Positions 16,176 to 25,651 of a stretch of DNA of 64,000 bases are shown one piece after another. The position numbers and the translations under genes are program-made. Source of the stretch: Anaerolineales bacterium (GTDB lineage Bacteria > Chloroflexota > Anaerolineae > Anaerolineales > UBA4823); assembly GCA_003105035.1 (NCBI GenBank), contig PQAL01000017.1, forward strand, positions 1-64,000. Reading direction: 5' to 3'. The notes under the pieces were generated by a model. The model saw nothing but the letters and a program-made list of their open reading frames with translations. It did not search any database and was not told where the DNA came from. Within the stretch, counting starts at the first letter, position 1. Every line of letters begins with the position of its first letter.

Positions 16176-17897
16176 ATGCTGATCCTCCTGACCATATTTC
16201 TATTTATATTTGCTTCATTCGCCATGCTGATCCTGCACCTGGTCAGGCCGAGGTTCAGTATCCAGGGGTTTTTAGCTGTCCTTGCACTGCTGGTAGGGAT
16301 CGTGCTGATCTCCATTTCACAGGCTGACATTCCCACGAGCATCACGGTACTAACCTGGGAACCTGAAAGCCTGTTTCCGTTCTCCCCCTCCTTACTGATC
16401 GATGATATCTCCTGGTTTTTTGCGTTTGGTCTAACCGCTTTATCTTTTTGCGTGCTGATCACTTCTATAGCAAATCTTGGCAGGAGCACGAAACATGACC
16501 AACCAGCAGCTCAAAATATCGTTACCGTCCAGGAAGACACAAGCTCAGCAGACAAAACCCATGCCAATAACTCCGACCTGGCTGAATCTACCGACCAGAT
16601 GCCCAACTGGATACTATGGATCGTGATACTGATTTTCACCAGTATGGGGCTGGTGGCCGTCACAGCCGGGAATCTGCTCACCCTGATGCTCGCCTGGGCC
16701 GCCTTGGATATGCTGCAGCTTGTCACCCTTTTAAGCCAGACACCTAGCAGCCAGGTGCGTGAAAGAATGTTGATTAACTTTTCAGCCCGGATGGTAGCGC
16801 TGGTGCTGCTCATCATCGCTGCCTTGATGCAGCTGGCAGGAGGAGCTGGCCTTTCATTTGAAAATCTACCACCATCGGTAAGCCTGCTATTAATATTCGC
16901 AGCCGGGCTACGCCTGGGGGTTCTGCCCCCCTTGCTCCCGTTCAGCTATCAGATTGCCATCCGCCACGAGCTTGAGACGGTTCTACAGCTGATCCCTTCC
17001 GCAGCAAGTTTAATCCTGCTGGTTAGAGTGGCAAGTACAGGCATTCCACAGGATATCTTGCCTTACATACTGGGGTTCACCATTGTGGTTGGCTTGTATG
17101 CTTCAAACAAGTGGTTAACCCAACCTGATGCAGCGGCAGGCAGGAACTATTGGTTGTTAGGAATTTCCTCCCTGGCGTTATCCGCAGCGATGTTGGCTCA
17201 ACCGTCTGCCAGCCTTGCCTGGGCGATCGCATGCCTGTTGTCGGGTGGTTTAGTTTTCTGTTTGGACATCCGGCACCGAAATCTCACTCCCCTTCTAATC
17301 CTGGGCTTGTTCAACATATCCATCTTACCCTTCAGCCCCACCTGGCAGGCAGCGAGTATGTATCAAGCCATCGGAGCAAGCAATACCGGCTTGGTTTTGA
17401 CCATCATATTTTCATCTTTTCTTATCCTCATTCAATCGCTCATCTTTGCCGGCTATTTCCGCCATAGCTGGCGAGGTGTCTACCCGAATGAAGAAAGCAA
17501 AGCCATCCATATCGAAAAGTGGGTGTGGGTTTTATATCCATTTGGGCTAATGTTGATACTTACCACCCATCTGCTCATCGGTTGGCTCATCCTCCCTGAT
17601 CTGCGCAATTTACCACTCTTCTCCTGGTTCATCGGTCCACTGACATTGCTGGTTTCCGCAACGATCCTGTTCTTACTAAAACGTATCCGCATTCCTTCTC
17701 GCATTGTTTCCAACCGTCTGAAATCATCAAATTGGAACAAGCTGTTCTCCCTCGAATGGTTATACCTGCTCATCTGGCAGATCTACCATGCCTTTAGCAG
17801 GGTTTTTGGCCTTGTCTCAACCATCCTTGAGGGGGACGGAGGCTTGCTATGGGCACTGGTATTATTTGCTTTAATATTTGTCTTCTTGCAGAAATGA
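16176..17897 (+). CDS. Complex I-like antiporter membrane subunit (NuoL/HyfB-like, divergent)
   Basis: 573 residues, almost all hydrophobic, with about 14 predicted helices. ILWIVILIFTSMGLVAVTAGNLLTLMLAWAALD around residues 145-180 and the following helices follow the pattern of the proton-channel subunits NuoL/M/N and HyfB. The conserved glutamate of the fifth helix is not evident (AWAALD holds an aspartate instead). The protein is clearly divergent. The two next genes are a HyfE-like and a second NuoN/MrpD-like subunit, with tight spacing, so the three should form one membrane complex. No soluble electron-transfer subunit is nearby. Confidence 0.6.
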   Translation: MLILLTIFLFIFASFAMLILHLVRPRFSIQGFLAVLALLVGIVLISISQADIPTSITVLTWEPESLFPFSPSLLIDDISWFFAFGLTALSFCVLITSIANLGRSTKHDQPAAQNIVTVQEDTSSADKTHANNSDLAESTDQMPNWILWIVILIFTSMGLVAVTAGNLLTLMLAWAALDMLQLVTLLSQTPSSQVRERMLINFSARMVALVLLIIAALMQLAGGAGLSFENLPPSVSLLLIFAAGLRLGVLPPLLPFSYQIAIRHELETVLQLIPSAASLILLVRVASTGIPQDILPYILGFTIVVGLYASNKWLTQPDAAAGRNYWLLGISSLALSAAMLAQPSASLAWAIACLLSGGLVFCLDIRHRNLTPLLILGLFNISILPFSPTWQAASMYQAIGASNTGLVLTIIFSSFLILIQSLIFAGYFRHSWRGVYPNEESKAIHIEKWVWVLYPFGLMLILTTHLLIGWLILPDLRNLPLFSWFIGPLTLLVSATILFLLKRIRIPSRIVSNRLKSSNWNKLFSLEWLYLLIWQIYHAFSRVFGLVSTILEGDGGLLWALVLFALIFVFLQK

Positions 17898-18500
17898 GTG
17901 GTAATGAATCCTGATTCGCTGGCTCTTGGTGCGGTTATCCTGGTTGCCCTCACATCCGTGTATATCTTCATATCCAAGGATTGGCGTTTCAGTGTGGGAG
18001 CCTTAGCCATCCAATATATAGGTGTATTCATTTTAGCAAGCATATCTTGGCCGATGGAATTGGCGGCTGTTAAAATGGTGGCTGGCTGGATGGCAGCCGC
18101 CATATTAGGAATTGCCATGGCATATGTGCCCGAAGCCTGGTCTGAACAAGAAAGATTCCTGCGCTTTGGCACAGCTTTCCGGTTGCTCGCAGCTGGTATT
18201 TTAAGCCTGGCCATCACATCCCTGGTGCTTCATTCGGTAGAGTGGTTTCCAAACCTTTCCATCCCAATTCGCTGGGGGAGTTTTTTCTTGATCGGTATTG
18301 GGCTACTCCAGCTTAGCCTCACCTCCCATCCCTTGCGGGTGGTCGTCGGCCTGCTCACTACCCTATCTGGGTTCGAGGTCATTTATGCGGCAGTCGAATC
18401 ATCCACGCTTGTGACAGGTCTTCTGGCAGTGGTTACCTTGGGTCTTGCCCTGGTTGGAACCTACCTGATCATTGGCCCGACGATGGAAGCCAATCCATGA
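17898..18500 (+). CDS. HyfE/NuoK-like small membrane subunit
   Basis: 200 residues with about six hydrophobic helices. The start is GTG 17898, directly after the previous stop, or ATG 17904. The segment [20 protein letters not shown] resembles the HyfE/MnhC/NuoK loop and helix, where a charged residue next to small residues lies in the proton path. Its length fits HyfE (about 215) better than NuoK (about 100). It overlaps the next gene by ATGA, so translation is coupled. Assigned from context plus weak sequence pattern. Confidence 0.5.
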   Translation: MVMNPDSLALGAVILVALTSVYIFISKDWRFSVGALAIQYIGVFILASISWPMELAAVKMVAGWMAAAILGIAMAYVPEAWSEQERFLRFGTAFRLLAAGILSLAITSLVLHSVEWFPNLSIPIRWGSFFLIGIGLLQLSLTSHPLRVVVGLLTTLSGFEVIYAAVESSTLVTGLLAVVTLGLALVGTYLIIGPTMEANP

Positions 18501-19918
18501 GCACACCACTGCTGTGGATCATTACTCCGGCGGTGGGTGGAGTGGTAATTTTTTTTCTTCGCCGCTGGTACCGCCTAAACGTTCTCATCGGTACCGGTCT
18601 TATGTTAATACTGGCGCTTTCTGCGTGGAAGCTCCCCGTCAATGAAGCAGTAAAAATAGGTCAATGGTCCTTCAAGGTTACGGATACCTTTGAAGTACTC
18701 GGCCGGCAGTTCATCCTTAATAGCACACACCAACCCGGGTTAGCCGCGATATTCCTGATGTGTGCCTTCTGGTTTGCAGGGGTATACATCGCCGATGCTG
18801 GCCGCATGTACGTCCCGCTTGGGATGATCCTGGTTGCCCTGTTGATTGCTGCTTTGGCGGTTGAACCTTTCCTGTATGCAGCCCTGATCCTTGAGCTGGC
18901 CGCCTTGATTTGCGTACCCATGCTGGTAAGAGCTGGAGCATCGCCAGGTAAGGGTGCCCAAAGATTTTTAACCTTTCAAACCTTGGGGATGCCTTTTATC
19001 TTGTTTTCCGGATGGCTGCTGGCAGGTGTAGAAGCCAGCCCTGAGGAGACAGCCTTGCTTAGCCGGGCGATGCTCCTCCTGGCGTTTGGTTTTCTCTTCC
19101 TGCTGGCGATCTTTCCTTTTCACACCTGGATCCCGCTCCTGGCTGAAGAAACCAACCCATATGCCCTTGGGTTTATCCTGGTCATGTTGCCCTGGATGGT
19201 TACGTTATTGGGTTTGGGCTTCCTGGATCAATACAGCTGGCTGCGTAACTCTCCTGCTACGCTAAACTTGCTTCAGTTCTGTGGAGCATTGATGGTGTTC
19301 GTTGGGGGGATATGGTCTGCGTTCCAGCGACACCTGGGGCGCATTATGGGATATGCTTGCATGACCGAAATCGGCCTATCTTTACTGGCTATTACACAAA
19401 ATAATGGGCTGGAGCTATTCTTTAGTATGGCTCTCCCACGCCTGCTGGCGATCGGTTTATGGGCCCTGGCTTTGTCTATCTTCTTCAACCTTCACCTTTC
19501 ACCTGGGTCGGACGGTTTACGCTTCCGCACAGTACAGGGATTGGCTCGCAGCATGCCCGTTGCCTCGATGGCGTTAATCCTCGGCAGCTTATCAATTGCC
19601 GGGATGCCCCTACTGGCGGGCTTCCCTGTGCATATCTCGTTGTGGGGAAAGCTGGCATTTTCCACACCGGTGGTAGCAGGGTTCACCTTGTTGGGGAGTG
19701 TAGGGCTCTTCATCAGTGGAATACGCACAACAGCAGTTTTAACCATGGGGAGGAAGGAATCTCCCTGGCAGATGCACGAAAAACGATGGACACTCGTTTT
19801 TCTCATCGCAGGCATCCTATCCTTGTTCATCGTAGGGTTATTCCCGCAGTGGTTTTTACCTGCACTGACAAATATCTCCCAAGTCTTTTCTCACCTAATC
19901 TCCTGGCAAGTGCCGTAA
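18497..19918 (+). CDS. NuoN/MrpD-like proton-conducting membrane subunit
   Basis: 473 residues, about 14 helices. Features of the antiporter-like family can be placed. A glutamate sits in a membrane helix ([18 protein letters not shown]), matching the conserved channel glutamate. [16 protein letters not shown] corresponds to the FPFHxWLPxAxxxAP block of NuoL/Mrp[21 protein letters not shown] corresponds to the KRxxAYSSIxxxG loop, with arginine in place of lysine. It is therefore more canonical than the 573-residue partner. The role is proton or sodium translocation, but the energy source is unclear because no redox subunits lie near. Confidence 0.75.
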   Translation: MSTPLLWIITPAVGGVVIFFLRRWYRLNVLIGTGLMLILALSAWKLPVNEAVKIGQWSFKVTDTFEVLGRQFILNSTHQPGLAAIFLMCAFWFAGVYIADAGRMYVPLGMILVALLIAALAVEPFLYAALILELAALICVPMLVRAGASPGKGAQRFLTFQTLGMPFILFSGWLLAGVEASPEETALLSRAMLLLAFGFLFLLAIFPFHTWIPLLAEETNPYALGFILVMLPWMVTLLGLGFLDQYSWLRNSPATLNLLQFCGALMVFVGGIWSAFQRHLGRIMGYACMTEIGLSLLAITQNNGLELFFSMALPRLLAIGLWALALSIFFNLHLSPGSDGLRFRTVQGLARSMPVASMALILGSLSIAGMPLLAGFPVHISLWGKLAFSTPVVAGFTLLGSVGLFISGIRTTAVLTMGRKESPWQMHEKRWTLVFLIAGILSLFIVGLFPQWFLPALTNISQVFSHLISWQVP

Positions 19919-19998
19919 ATACACCTCATGCTATAATCGCATGTAATGAAGCTATTTATAGACAGCTTGCTTGATTTTAGTATGGATTAGGAGCCCAC

Positions 19999-21177
19999 AT
20001 GGATATTGATCAGCTTCAAAAACGGATTCAATGGGTGGAGGAAGATCGCCGCAAAGAAAAGGATGCCATTGCTCTCCTGGAGAACAAGCTGGTATCTTTG
20101 GAAGGCAACCTGTCGGCTACTTTACAGCAAGGCAAAAGTATCAACAGCGAGCTTACCAGGCTTTCAGCCATCGTTACCCGCATGGATCAGTATGACCAGG
20201 CATTGGTTAAATCGCGGATTGAATCAAAACAAGCGATTGACGAGCTCGATAAAGCGATCAAACTACGCGTCGACGAATCGGAAAGAGTCCACCAGGTGCA
20301 GATTAAATCCATCGATGTCACCTTTGCTGACCTCCAAAAACAGCTCGAGATGATCCCTAAACTGGATAAGAATATCCAGGCTCGCGTAGATATCGAAATT
20401 GCCATGCGCCGCACTCTAGATGAATTGCGAGGAAAAATCGATTCCGTACGAATTGAGGAAGAAGAATATACTCGCACGATCCGCTTATTGGAAGACGGGC
20501 GTCGGCAGGATGCCAAGCGCATTGTTGACCTGCAGGGCGAAGTTAATGCCATGCGGAAACGCCTGGATGACCAGCGTGGTCAGAACGAGTTGATCAATAC
20601 CAACCTGCGGAAATTGGAAACCCGCTTGAATGAATTGATCACCGTGGAAGATGAGCGTCGGGAAGCGATGACCCAATTCCTGAATAAACAAGCAGTCACT
20701 CAAGTTGAGCGGGAACGTACATGGAAGGAATGGCAGACCCGCTTTGATATTATCGAGAAGCAGGGCGTGGATATCGAATCGCAACTGGTGAGCCTCGATA
20801 ACACCCACCGTGAAGTAAAACGCATCCAGACTAACCTGGAAGACTTGACCCAGCGAGTTGAACGCCGTATCAGCGAGATCACTGAAATCCAGCGATTATC
20901 GGAAGACCGCTTCCGTCAGGAATGGGTTACTTTTAAAGCGGATGACCAGAAGCGCTGGACGAATTACACCCTCACCCAGGAAGAACAACGTAACGAAGCT
21001 AACCGCCAGTTTGGAAAACTGGCTGAACAGACCACCCACATTGAAGATGATCTCCAGGAGGTGAAGGACCTGATGCAGCAGGCAAACGAGCTGGTAGAAA
21101 AACGCCTGCAGTCCATTCTAACTGTGGCACATGAGTGGGTGACCACTTATGAGCGGACGATGGGAAATACCCGCTGA
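19999..21177 (+). CDS. Long coiled-coil protein, unknown function
   Basis: 392 residues with heptad-type Leu/Ile and many Glu/Lys/Arg/Gln from end to end. Sections such as RKEKDAIALLENKLVSLEGN and VEERLQ-like repeats predict an almost continuous alpha-helical coiled coil. There is no signal peptide, membrane helix or catalytic motif. No family was recognised. It may be a structural or scaffolding protein, for example in division or chromosome organisation, but this is a guess. It ends 5 bases before selB, so they share a transcript. AGGAG precedes the ATG by a short gap. Confidence 0.7.
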   Translation: MDIDQLQKRIQWVEEDRRKEKDAIALLENKLVSLEGNLSATLQQGKSINSELTRLSAIVTRMDQYDQALVKSRIESKQAIDELDKAIKLRVDESERVHQVQIKSIDVTFADLQKQLEMIPKLDKNIQARVDIEIAMRRTLDELRGKIDSVRIEEEEYTRTIRLLEDGRRQDAKRIVDLQGEVNAMRKRLDDQRGQNELINTNLRKLETRLNELITVEDERREAMTQFLNKQAVTQVERERTWKEWQTRFDIIEKQGVDIESQLVSLDNTHREVKRIQTNLEDLTQRVERRISEITEIQRLSEDRFRQEWVTFKADDQKRWTNYTLTQEEQRNEANRQFGKLAEQTTHIEDDLQEVKDLMQQANELVEKRLQSILTVAHEWVTTYERTMGNTR

Positions 21178-21182
21178 AGCGT

Positions 21183-23078
21183 ATGCACGTCATTGGCACA
21201 GCCGGGCACGTTGATCATGGGAAATCCAGCCTTGTCCAGGCACTGACCGGGACCCATCCCGACCGCCTGAAGGAAGAACGCGAGCGGGAAATGACGATCG
21301 ATCTGGGCTTTGCCTGGCTCACCTTGCCTTCTGGTGAAGAAATCGGCATTGTAGATGTGCCCGGTCACCGCGATTTCTTGGAAAACATGCTGGCAGGGGT
21401 GGGTGGGATTGACGCGGCATTATTTGTCATCGCCGCAGATGAAGGCATGATGCCCCAGACGATCGAGCACCTGGCAATCCTGGACATCTTGCAAATCCAG
21501 GGTGGAGTGATCGCGCTGACCAAGATTGACATGGTCGACGACCCAGACTGGCTCGACCTGGTTGAAGATGATATCCGGACAGCACTACAGCATACCGTCT
21601 TGGAATCAGCTCCCATCGTTCGTGTATCGTCCCGTACCCACCAAGGGATCCCCGAGCTACTACAGCGCCTCGACGAATGCCTGCTGAACCATCCACCCCG
21701 CGCAGACCTGGGGAGGCCACGCCTGCCAATCGACCGGGTTTTTTCCATGCCTGGCTTCGGTACCGTCGTAACCGGGACGCTCAGCGACGGCACGTTACAG
21801 GCGGGCAATGAAGTTGAGATCCTGCCGGCCGGCCTGCGCTCCCGCATCCGCGGTTTACAAACTCATCGTAAAAAAGAAGACCTGGCCATCCCAGGCAGCC
21901 GCACAGCAGTTAATCTCTCAGGCATCAATACCGAACAGGTGAAACGCGGGGATATCATTGCCTACCCGGGAAGCTACCAGCCTACCCGAAGGATCGATGT
22001 CAAGTTTAAATTGCTGGCCGACGTCCCCCTGCCGCTCAAACATGATACCATGGTAAAGTTTTTTATTGGTGCGGCCGAAGTGCTGGCCAGGGTACGGTTG
22101 TTGGGAAGCGAAGAGCTGCACCCAGGTGAGGAGGGTTGGTTGCAGCTTGAGCTGGAAGAGCCGGTCGTGGCCATCCGCGGTGATCGCTACATCCTGAGAC
22201 GGCCCTCACCAGGTGAAACATTGGGCGGTGGAGTAATTATTGACCCCCACTCAAAAGGCAGGCACAAACGGTTCTCTGGGGGTGAGCTGGCCAGGCTAGA
22301 GTTGCTGAGCCGGGGAACTCCCGCGGAAATCCTGCTGCAAGCCCTGACAGCCCTGGGGATTGCCTCGCTTCAGGATGTTATCAGCCGTTCTAACCTCGAC
22401 GCCACCATAGCCAAAAATGCTGCTCAGGAATTGGTCACCCAAGGGGATGTCATTACCTTGGATAATTCACCAGGGCTCGCTGCATCCTCTCAATCCCTGG
22501 TCATTTCAAGAAGTTATTGTAACCAGCTGAAACGCCAGGTCTTACAGGAAGTAGGGGATTACCATAAGGTATATCCTCTACGCGGCGGTATGCCGCGTGA
22601 GGAGTTGAAATCCCGCCTGAAATTAATCTCTCGGCCATATAACGCCATCTTACATTTGATCGTCGCGGATGGGGACCTGGTCGAAACCGGTGCGTTTGTT
22701 CGCTTAACAAACCATGCCATCCGCTTCAACTCCCAGCAACAGCTGGCTGCGGATGGGTTATTGAAGCGCTTTGCCAGTGCACCATACTCCCCACCGTCTG
22801 CGAAGGAGTGCATCACGGAAGTTGGAGATGAGCTGTATAATGCCATGCTTGAATCAGGCTGGTTAGTTTCCATTCCCCCAGACGTGGTCTTCCGCAAACA
22901 AGATTATGAGCGGATGGTATCAGAAGTAATCAATTTATTACAGGGAGGAAAAACAATCACGGCAGCTGAAGTTCGCGATCATTTTAATACCAGCCGCCGA
23001 TACGTACTGGCACTCCTTGAGCATCTGGATGCACGGGGAATTACTGTGCGCGAGGGGGATATTCGGCGTTTGAAATAA
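21183..23078 (+). CDS. selB: Selenocysteine-specific translation elongation factor
   Basis: 631 residues, the usual SelB size. The GTPase motifs are GTAGHVDHGKSSL (G1), DVPGHRDF (G3) and LTKIDMVD (G4). Domains II and III follow to about residue 350. The C-terminal ~250 residues are winged-helix repeats, for example RNA-binding helices ending in YVLALLEHLDARGI. The protein delivers Sec-tRNA to UGA codons that carry a SECIS hairpin. Its presence supports reading the TGA in the gene at 2509-3093 as selenocysteine. selA, selD and selC are not in the window. The gene starts 5 bases after the coiled-coil gene and has no clear ribosome binding site, so it may depend on coupling. Confidence 0.95.
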   Translation: MHVIGTAGHVDHGKSSLVQALTGTHPDRLKEEREREMTIDLGFAWLTLPSGEEIGIVDVPGHRDFLENMLAGVGGIDAALFVIAADEGMMPQTIEHLAILDILQIQGGVIALTKIDMVDDPDWLDLVEDDIRTALQHTVLESAPIVRVSSRTHQGIPELLQRLDECLLNHPPRADLGRPRLPIDRVFSMPGFGTVVTGTLSDGTLQAGNEVEILPAGLRSRIRGLQTHRKKEDLAIPGSRTAVNLSGINTEQVKRGDIIAYPGSYQPTRRIDVKFKLLADVPLPLKHDTMVKFFIGAAEVLARVRLLGSEELHPGEEGWLQLELEEPVVAIRGDRYILRRPSPGETLGGGVIIDPHSKGRHKRFSGGELARLELLSRGTPAEILLQALTALGIASLQDVISRSNLDATIAKNAAQELVTQGDVITLDNSPGLAASSQSLVISRSYCNQLKRQVLQEVGDYHKVYPLRGGMPREELKSRLKLISRPYNAILHLIVADGDLVETGAFVRLTNHAIRFNSQQQLAADGLLKRFASAPYSPPSAKECITEVGDELYNAMLESGWLVSIPPDVVFRKQDYERMVSEVINLLQGGKTITAAEVRDHFNTSRRYVLALLEHLDARGITVREGDIRRLK

Positions 23079-23111
23079 ATGCTGGAAGCGCTTTCATTCT
23101 ACAGGTTGTGC

Positions 23112-23381
23112 TTACTTTTCTAAATAATCTTCAATATTTAGAGATTTAAATAAGCGTTGGCGAATATCTACCGGGATGTTCTCATCGCTCGTAGTGGTAT
23201 GGTATAGGTAGACGGTTTTTCGCAGCGTATCAACAACGACACGGCAATCTTCACAGTCTTCCAGGTGCTGTTCCAGAACGCTGCACAGCTCATCATCCAG
23301 CTCACCATCCACATACTCAGAAAGTGACCCGAGCAGTTGACGACAATTCTTATGTTCGTGTTTTTTCTTATCTTCCATCAT
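23112..23381 (-). CDS. Zinc-finger anti-sigma factor
   Basis: 89 residues. KHEHKNCRQLLGSLSEYVDG and LEQHLEDCEDCRVVVD hold the ZAS motif H-x3-C-x2-C of zinc-binding anti-sigma proteins. There is no membrane helix, so it acts in the cytoplasm. It lies 3 bases downstream of the ECF sigma gene, typical of a cotranscribed sigma and its inhibitor. The soluble form suggests redox or metal release of the sigma factor, which is inference. Its ribosome binding site (AGGAGT) lies inside the sigma gene end. Confidence 0.88.
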   Translation of the reverse strand: MMEDKKKHEHKNCRQLLGSLSEYVDGELDDELCSVLEQHLEDCEDCRVVVDTLRKTVYLYHTTTSDENIPVDIRQRLFKSLNIEDYLEK

Positions 23382-23384
23382 CGG

Positions 23385-24074
23385 TCAGCTACTCCTCTTG
23401 AGAGAAGAAGCAGTCTCTCTAGGTGCTTTATGGGTAGACACTACCGGTTCATCGGCTGGCAGCTCGGTGCCACCGCCGGATTTTTCAGAAAAGTAGACTG
23501 AGAGTTCTTCTCGTAAGCGCAACCTGGCACGTGACAACCGGGTCTTTACTGCTGTGTCAGTTAACCCCAGCACCTCAGCGGTTTCGTGAGTTGATAAATC
23601 GTTGATATCTCGCAAGATAAACACGACTTTCAATCTTTCAGGAAGCTCTTGAACTGCTGCATCTAATTTTTTCCGGGTTTCTTCAGATAACAGTTCATCT
23701 TCAGGCAGGCAACACCAATCAATAATCTGGACTGGTTCTTGTTCACCTTCTTCGGTCTCAATTGGCTCATCGATGGATATCATCTCCGGATGTTTTCGTC
23801 TGATGATCATGAGCGCTTCGTTGGTTGCAATCCGAAACAGCCAGGTTGATATCTTTGAGCGCCCATCGAAGGATTTTATGGCCCGATAAGCTTTTAAAAA
23901 TGTTTCTTGTAGAACATCCTCAGCATCCTGCTGTTGATTTAACATCTTTATAGCCAGGCGGTAGATCTTACTTGAGTATGCATCCACAAGGCGGGAAAAC
24001 TCTTGTGGATCGCCGGCATGCAAAGCCTCCAGCGAAAAACCTTCAGCTGCTACCTTATTTTCATTTTCAGTCAT
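23385..24074 (-). CDS. ECF-type RNA polymerase sigma factor
   Basis: 229 residues. Region 2 is present (YRLAIKMLNQQQDAEDVLQ, then KISTWLFRIATNEALMIIRR) and region 4 is present as LPERLKVVFILRDINDLS with the helix-turn-helix ETAEVLGLTDTAVKTRLSRA. A C-terminal tail (residues ~200-229) exceeds the usual end. It belongs to the group paired with zinc anti-sigma factors and is likely released by stress. Its regulon is unknown. The divergent lipoprotein gene at 24348 is a candidate target. Confidence 0.93.
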   Translation of the reverse strand: MTENENKVAAEGFSLEALHAGDPQEFSRLVDAYSSKIYRLAIKMLNQQQDAEDVLQETFLKAYRAIKSFDGRSKISTWLFRIATNEALMIIRRKHPEMISIDEPIETEEGEQEPVQIIDWCCLPEDELLSEETRKKLDAAVQELPERLKVVFILRDINDLSTHETAEVLGLTDTAVKTRLSRARLRLREELSVYFSEKSGGGTELPADEPVVSTHKAPRETASSLKRSS

Positions 24075-24347
24075 TGATTAGATGCACCATGATTGCGATT
24101 GTTGCAGGTCTGCTTTGTTGATCGTTATTCCATCCTTATGCTTCCTTCAGATGCTGGTCATCAGGAGCTAATAAAGTATACCCGAGAATGCTGGCCTGTG
24201 TCGCGCTTTTTGATTAGTTGACAATGATAGATATTACTCGCCTTTGATATGAATTTTTTGTGCTGACCAACCTGCCAAACCATTCGGTGTTTAAACAGGT
24301 AAAATTACACGATGTTAATAAAGATTTTTTCATTGAAGGATACTGGT

Positions 24348-25619
24348 ATGGATCATTTCCGACCGATATACATATTTATGCTTGTTATTGTCTTGGCAAT
24401 AAGTGCCTGTACCTCAAAAACAGCTGCTCCCCCACCGGCTGCCTCACCAACCAGCCTCCCCACATCCACCTCAGTACCAACTGAAACCCCGACCAGCGAG
24501 CCGACCCTTCAACCGACTATCTTCCCGAGCCCGGAAGTTACTTCTACCCAGAGTAGCGGTTCTCTTCAACTACCAATCGGGTTCGCTGTATTTGCCCCCT
24601 CAGGTGGAAGTGCTTTCTATTACGACCTTCAAGGGCAGCCTCTCATTGAGCTGCAGGCTGCCAACCTGGGAATCGGTCCTAATGATCAGGCCGCTGTCGC
24701 AGGTCCCCTTACTGGCTCTCCGACCTCATCCATACCCCCGTTGATTTATTATGTTTTTGAAAATGGGGGTGAATTGTGGCAAACCGCAGGCGAAAGTAAT
24801 GCCGTAATCAGAGCTGCTCCGAACCTGTTGAACATCATCAGCGCCGCGGGAAAACCCATCCTCTCCTTCTCCCTGCTGGAATACACGGATGCAGGGCTTT
24901 TATCACGGGTATTTCTGAGTGATCTTCAAACACTTCCGACCGCTGAAGCAATCTTTAATACCACCAACAGCCAAAACTTCGCTATCGAGAGCATAGCCAT
25001 TGCCGTTAAAGACGACCAGCCAGTGGGATTATGGTACACCACAGTGCCTTATGGAATTGGTGGTAATATCGTTTTTGAGCCACGACAGTCCTTGACTTTC
25101 CTCGACCTGACTAATTTCCAGATGAACACCTATCTCGACACTACCAAGGCCCCGGTGGGTATCTCTATCGATCAGAGCTGGTTCGCCTATACGCAGGCTG
25201 GCGGCAGCGGACCGCTACGCATTATAAATAATTTTGATCCTTCCACCATAGTGTCATTCTCGTTGAAGGAAGGTAGTAACCGCGGTGCGGGAAATGCCAT
25301 ATTCTCACCTGGCAACCAGTACGTGGCCTGGAAGGAAGCCAGCGACGCGGATGGAAATGGCACACTCCTTCAAACCATACGGATCGGCAGCCTGGATGGC
25401 ACACTGGTCAGTGAAATCCAGGATACTGCTTTGCTGGGCGCTTCTGGATTAGAAGAAGCTGGATGGGTGGTGCCGGTCGCATGGTTGGACGCTCAAACCT
25501 TGGCATTGGAAGTCCGCAACCCAACCGGCGAGAATTCGAGCATCCTCAGTGCTAAATACGACGGAACCGGAGTAGCCTACCTGGCGCCAGGTTCCTTTAT
25601 TGGGCTTTTATATCCCTAG
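24348..25619 (+). CDS. Lipoprotein with Thr/Pro linker, unknown function
   Basis: 423 residues from ATG 24348, chosen because GAAGGA lies 8 bases upstream. An in-frame start at 24312 is poorer. The N-terminus is a lipoprotein signal with lipobox LAISAC, then a linker rich in Pro/Thr. The remainder, residues ~70-423, looks like a beta-propeller or repeating sheet domain with sections such as NQYVAWKEASDADGNG. Family unknown. It is likely outside the cell membrane. Divergent to the ECF sigma gene, it may be part of the same response. Confidence 0.7.
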   Translation: MDHFRPIYIFMLVIVLAISACTSKTAAPPPAASPTSLPTSTSVPTETPTSEPTLQPTIFPSPEVTSTQSSGSLQLPIGFAVFAPSGGSAFYYDLQGQPLIELQAANLGIGPNDQAAVAGPLTGSPTSSIPPLIYYVFENGGELWQTAGESNAVIRAAPNLLNIISAAGKPILSFSLLEYTDAGLLSRVFLSDLQTLPTAEAIFNTTNSQNFAIESIAIAVKDDQPVGLWYTTVPYGIGGNIVFEPRQSLTFLDLTNFQMNTYLDTTKAPVGISIDQSWFAYTQAGGSGPLRIINNFDPSTIVSFSLKEGSNRGAGNAIFSPGNQYVAWKEASDADGNGTLLQTIRIGSLDGTLVSEIQDTALLGASGLEEAGWVVPVAWLDAQTLALEVRNPTGENSSILSAKYDGTGVAYLAPGSFIGLLYP

Positions 25620-25651
25620 TCCTTCACACTCAAAAGGGCGGTCTATCTACC

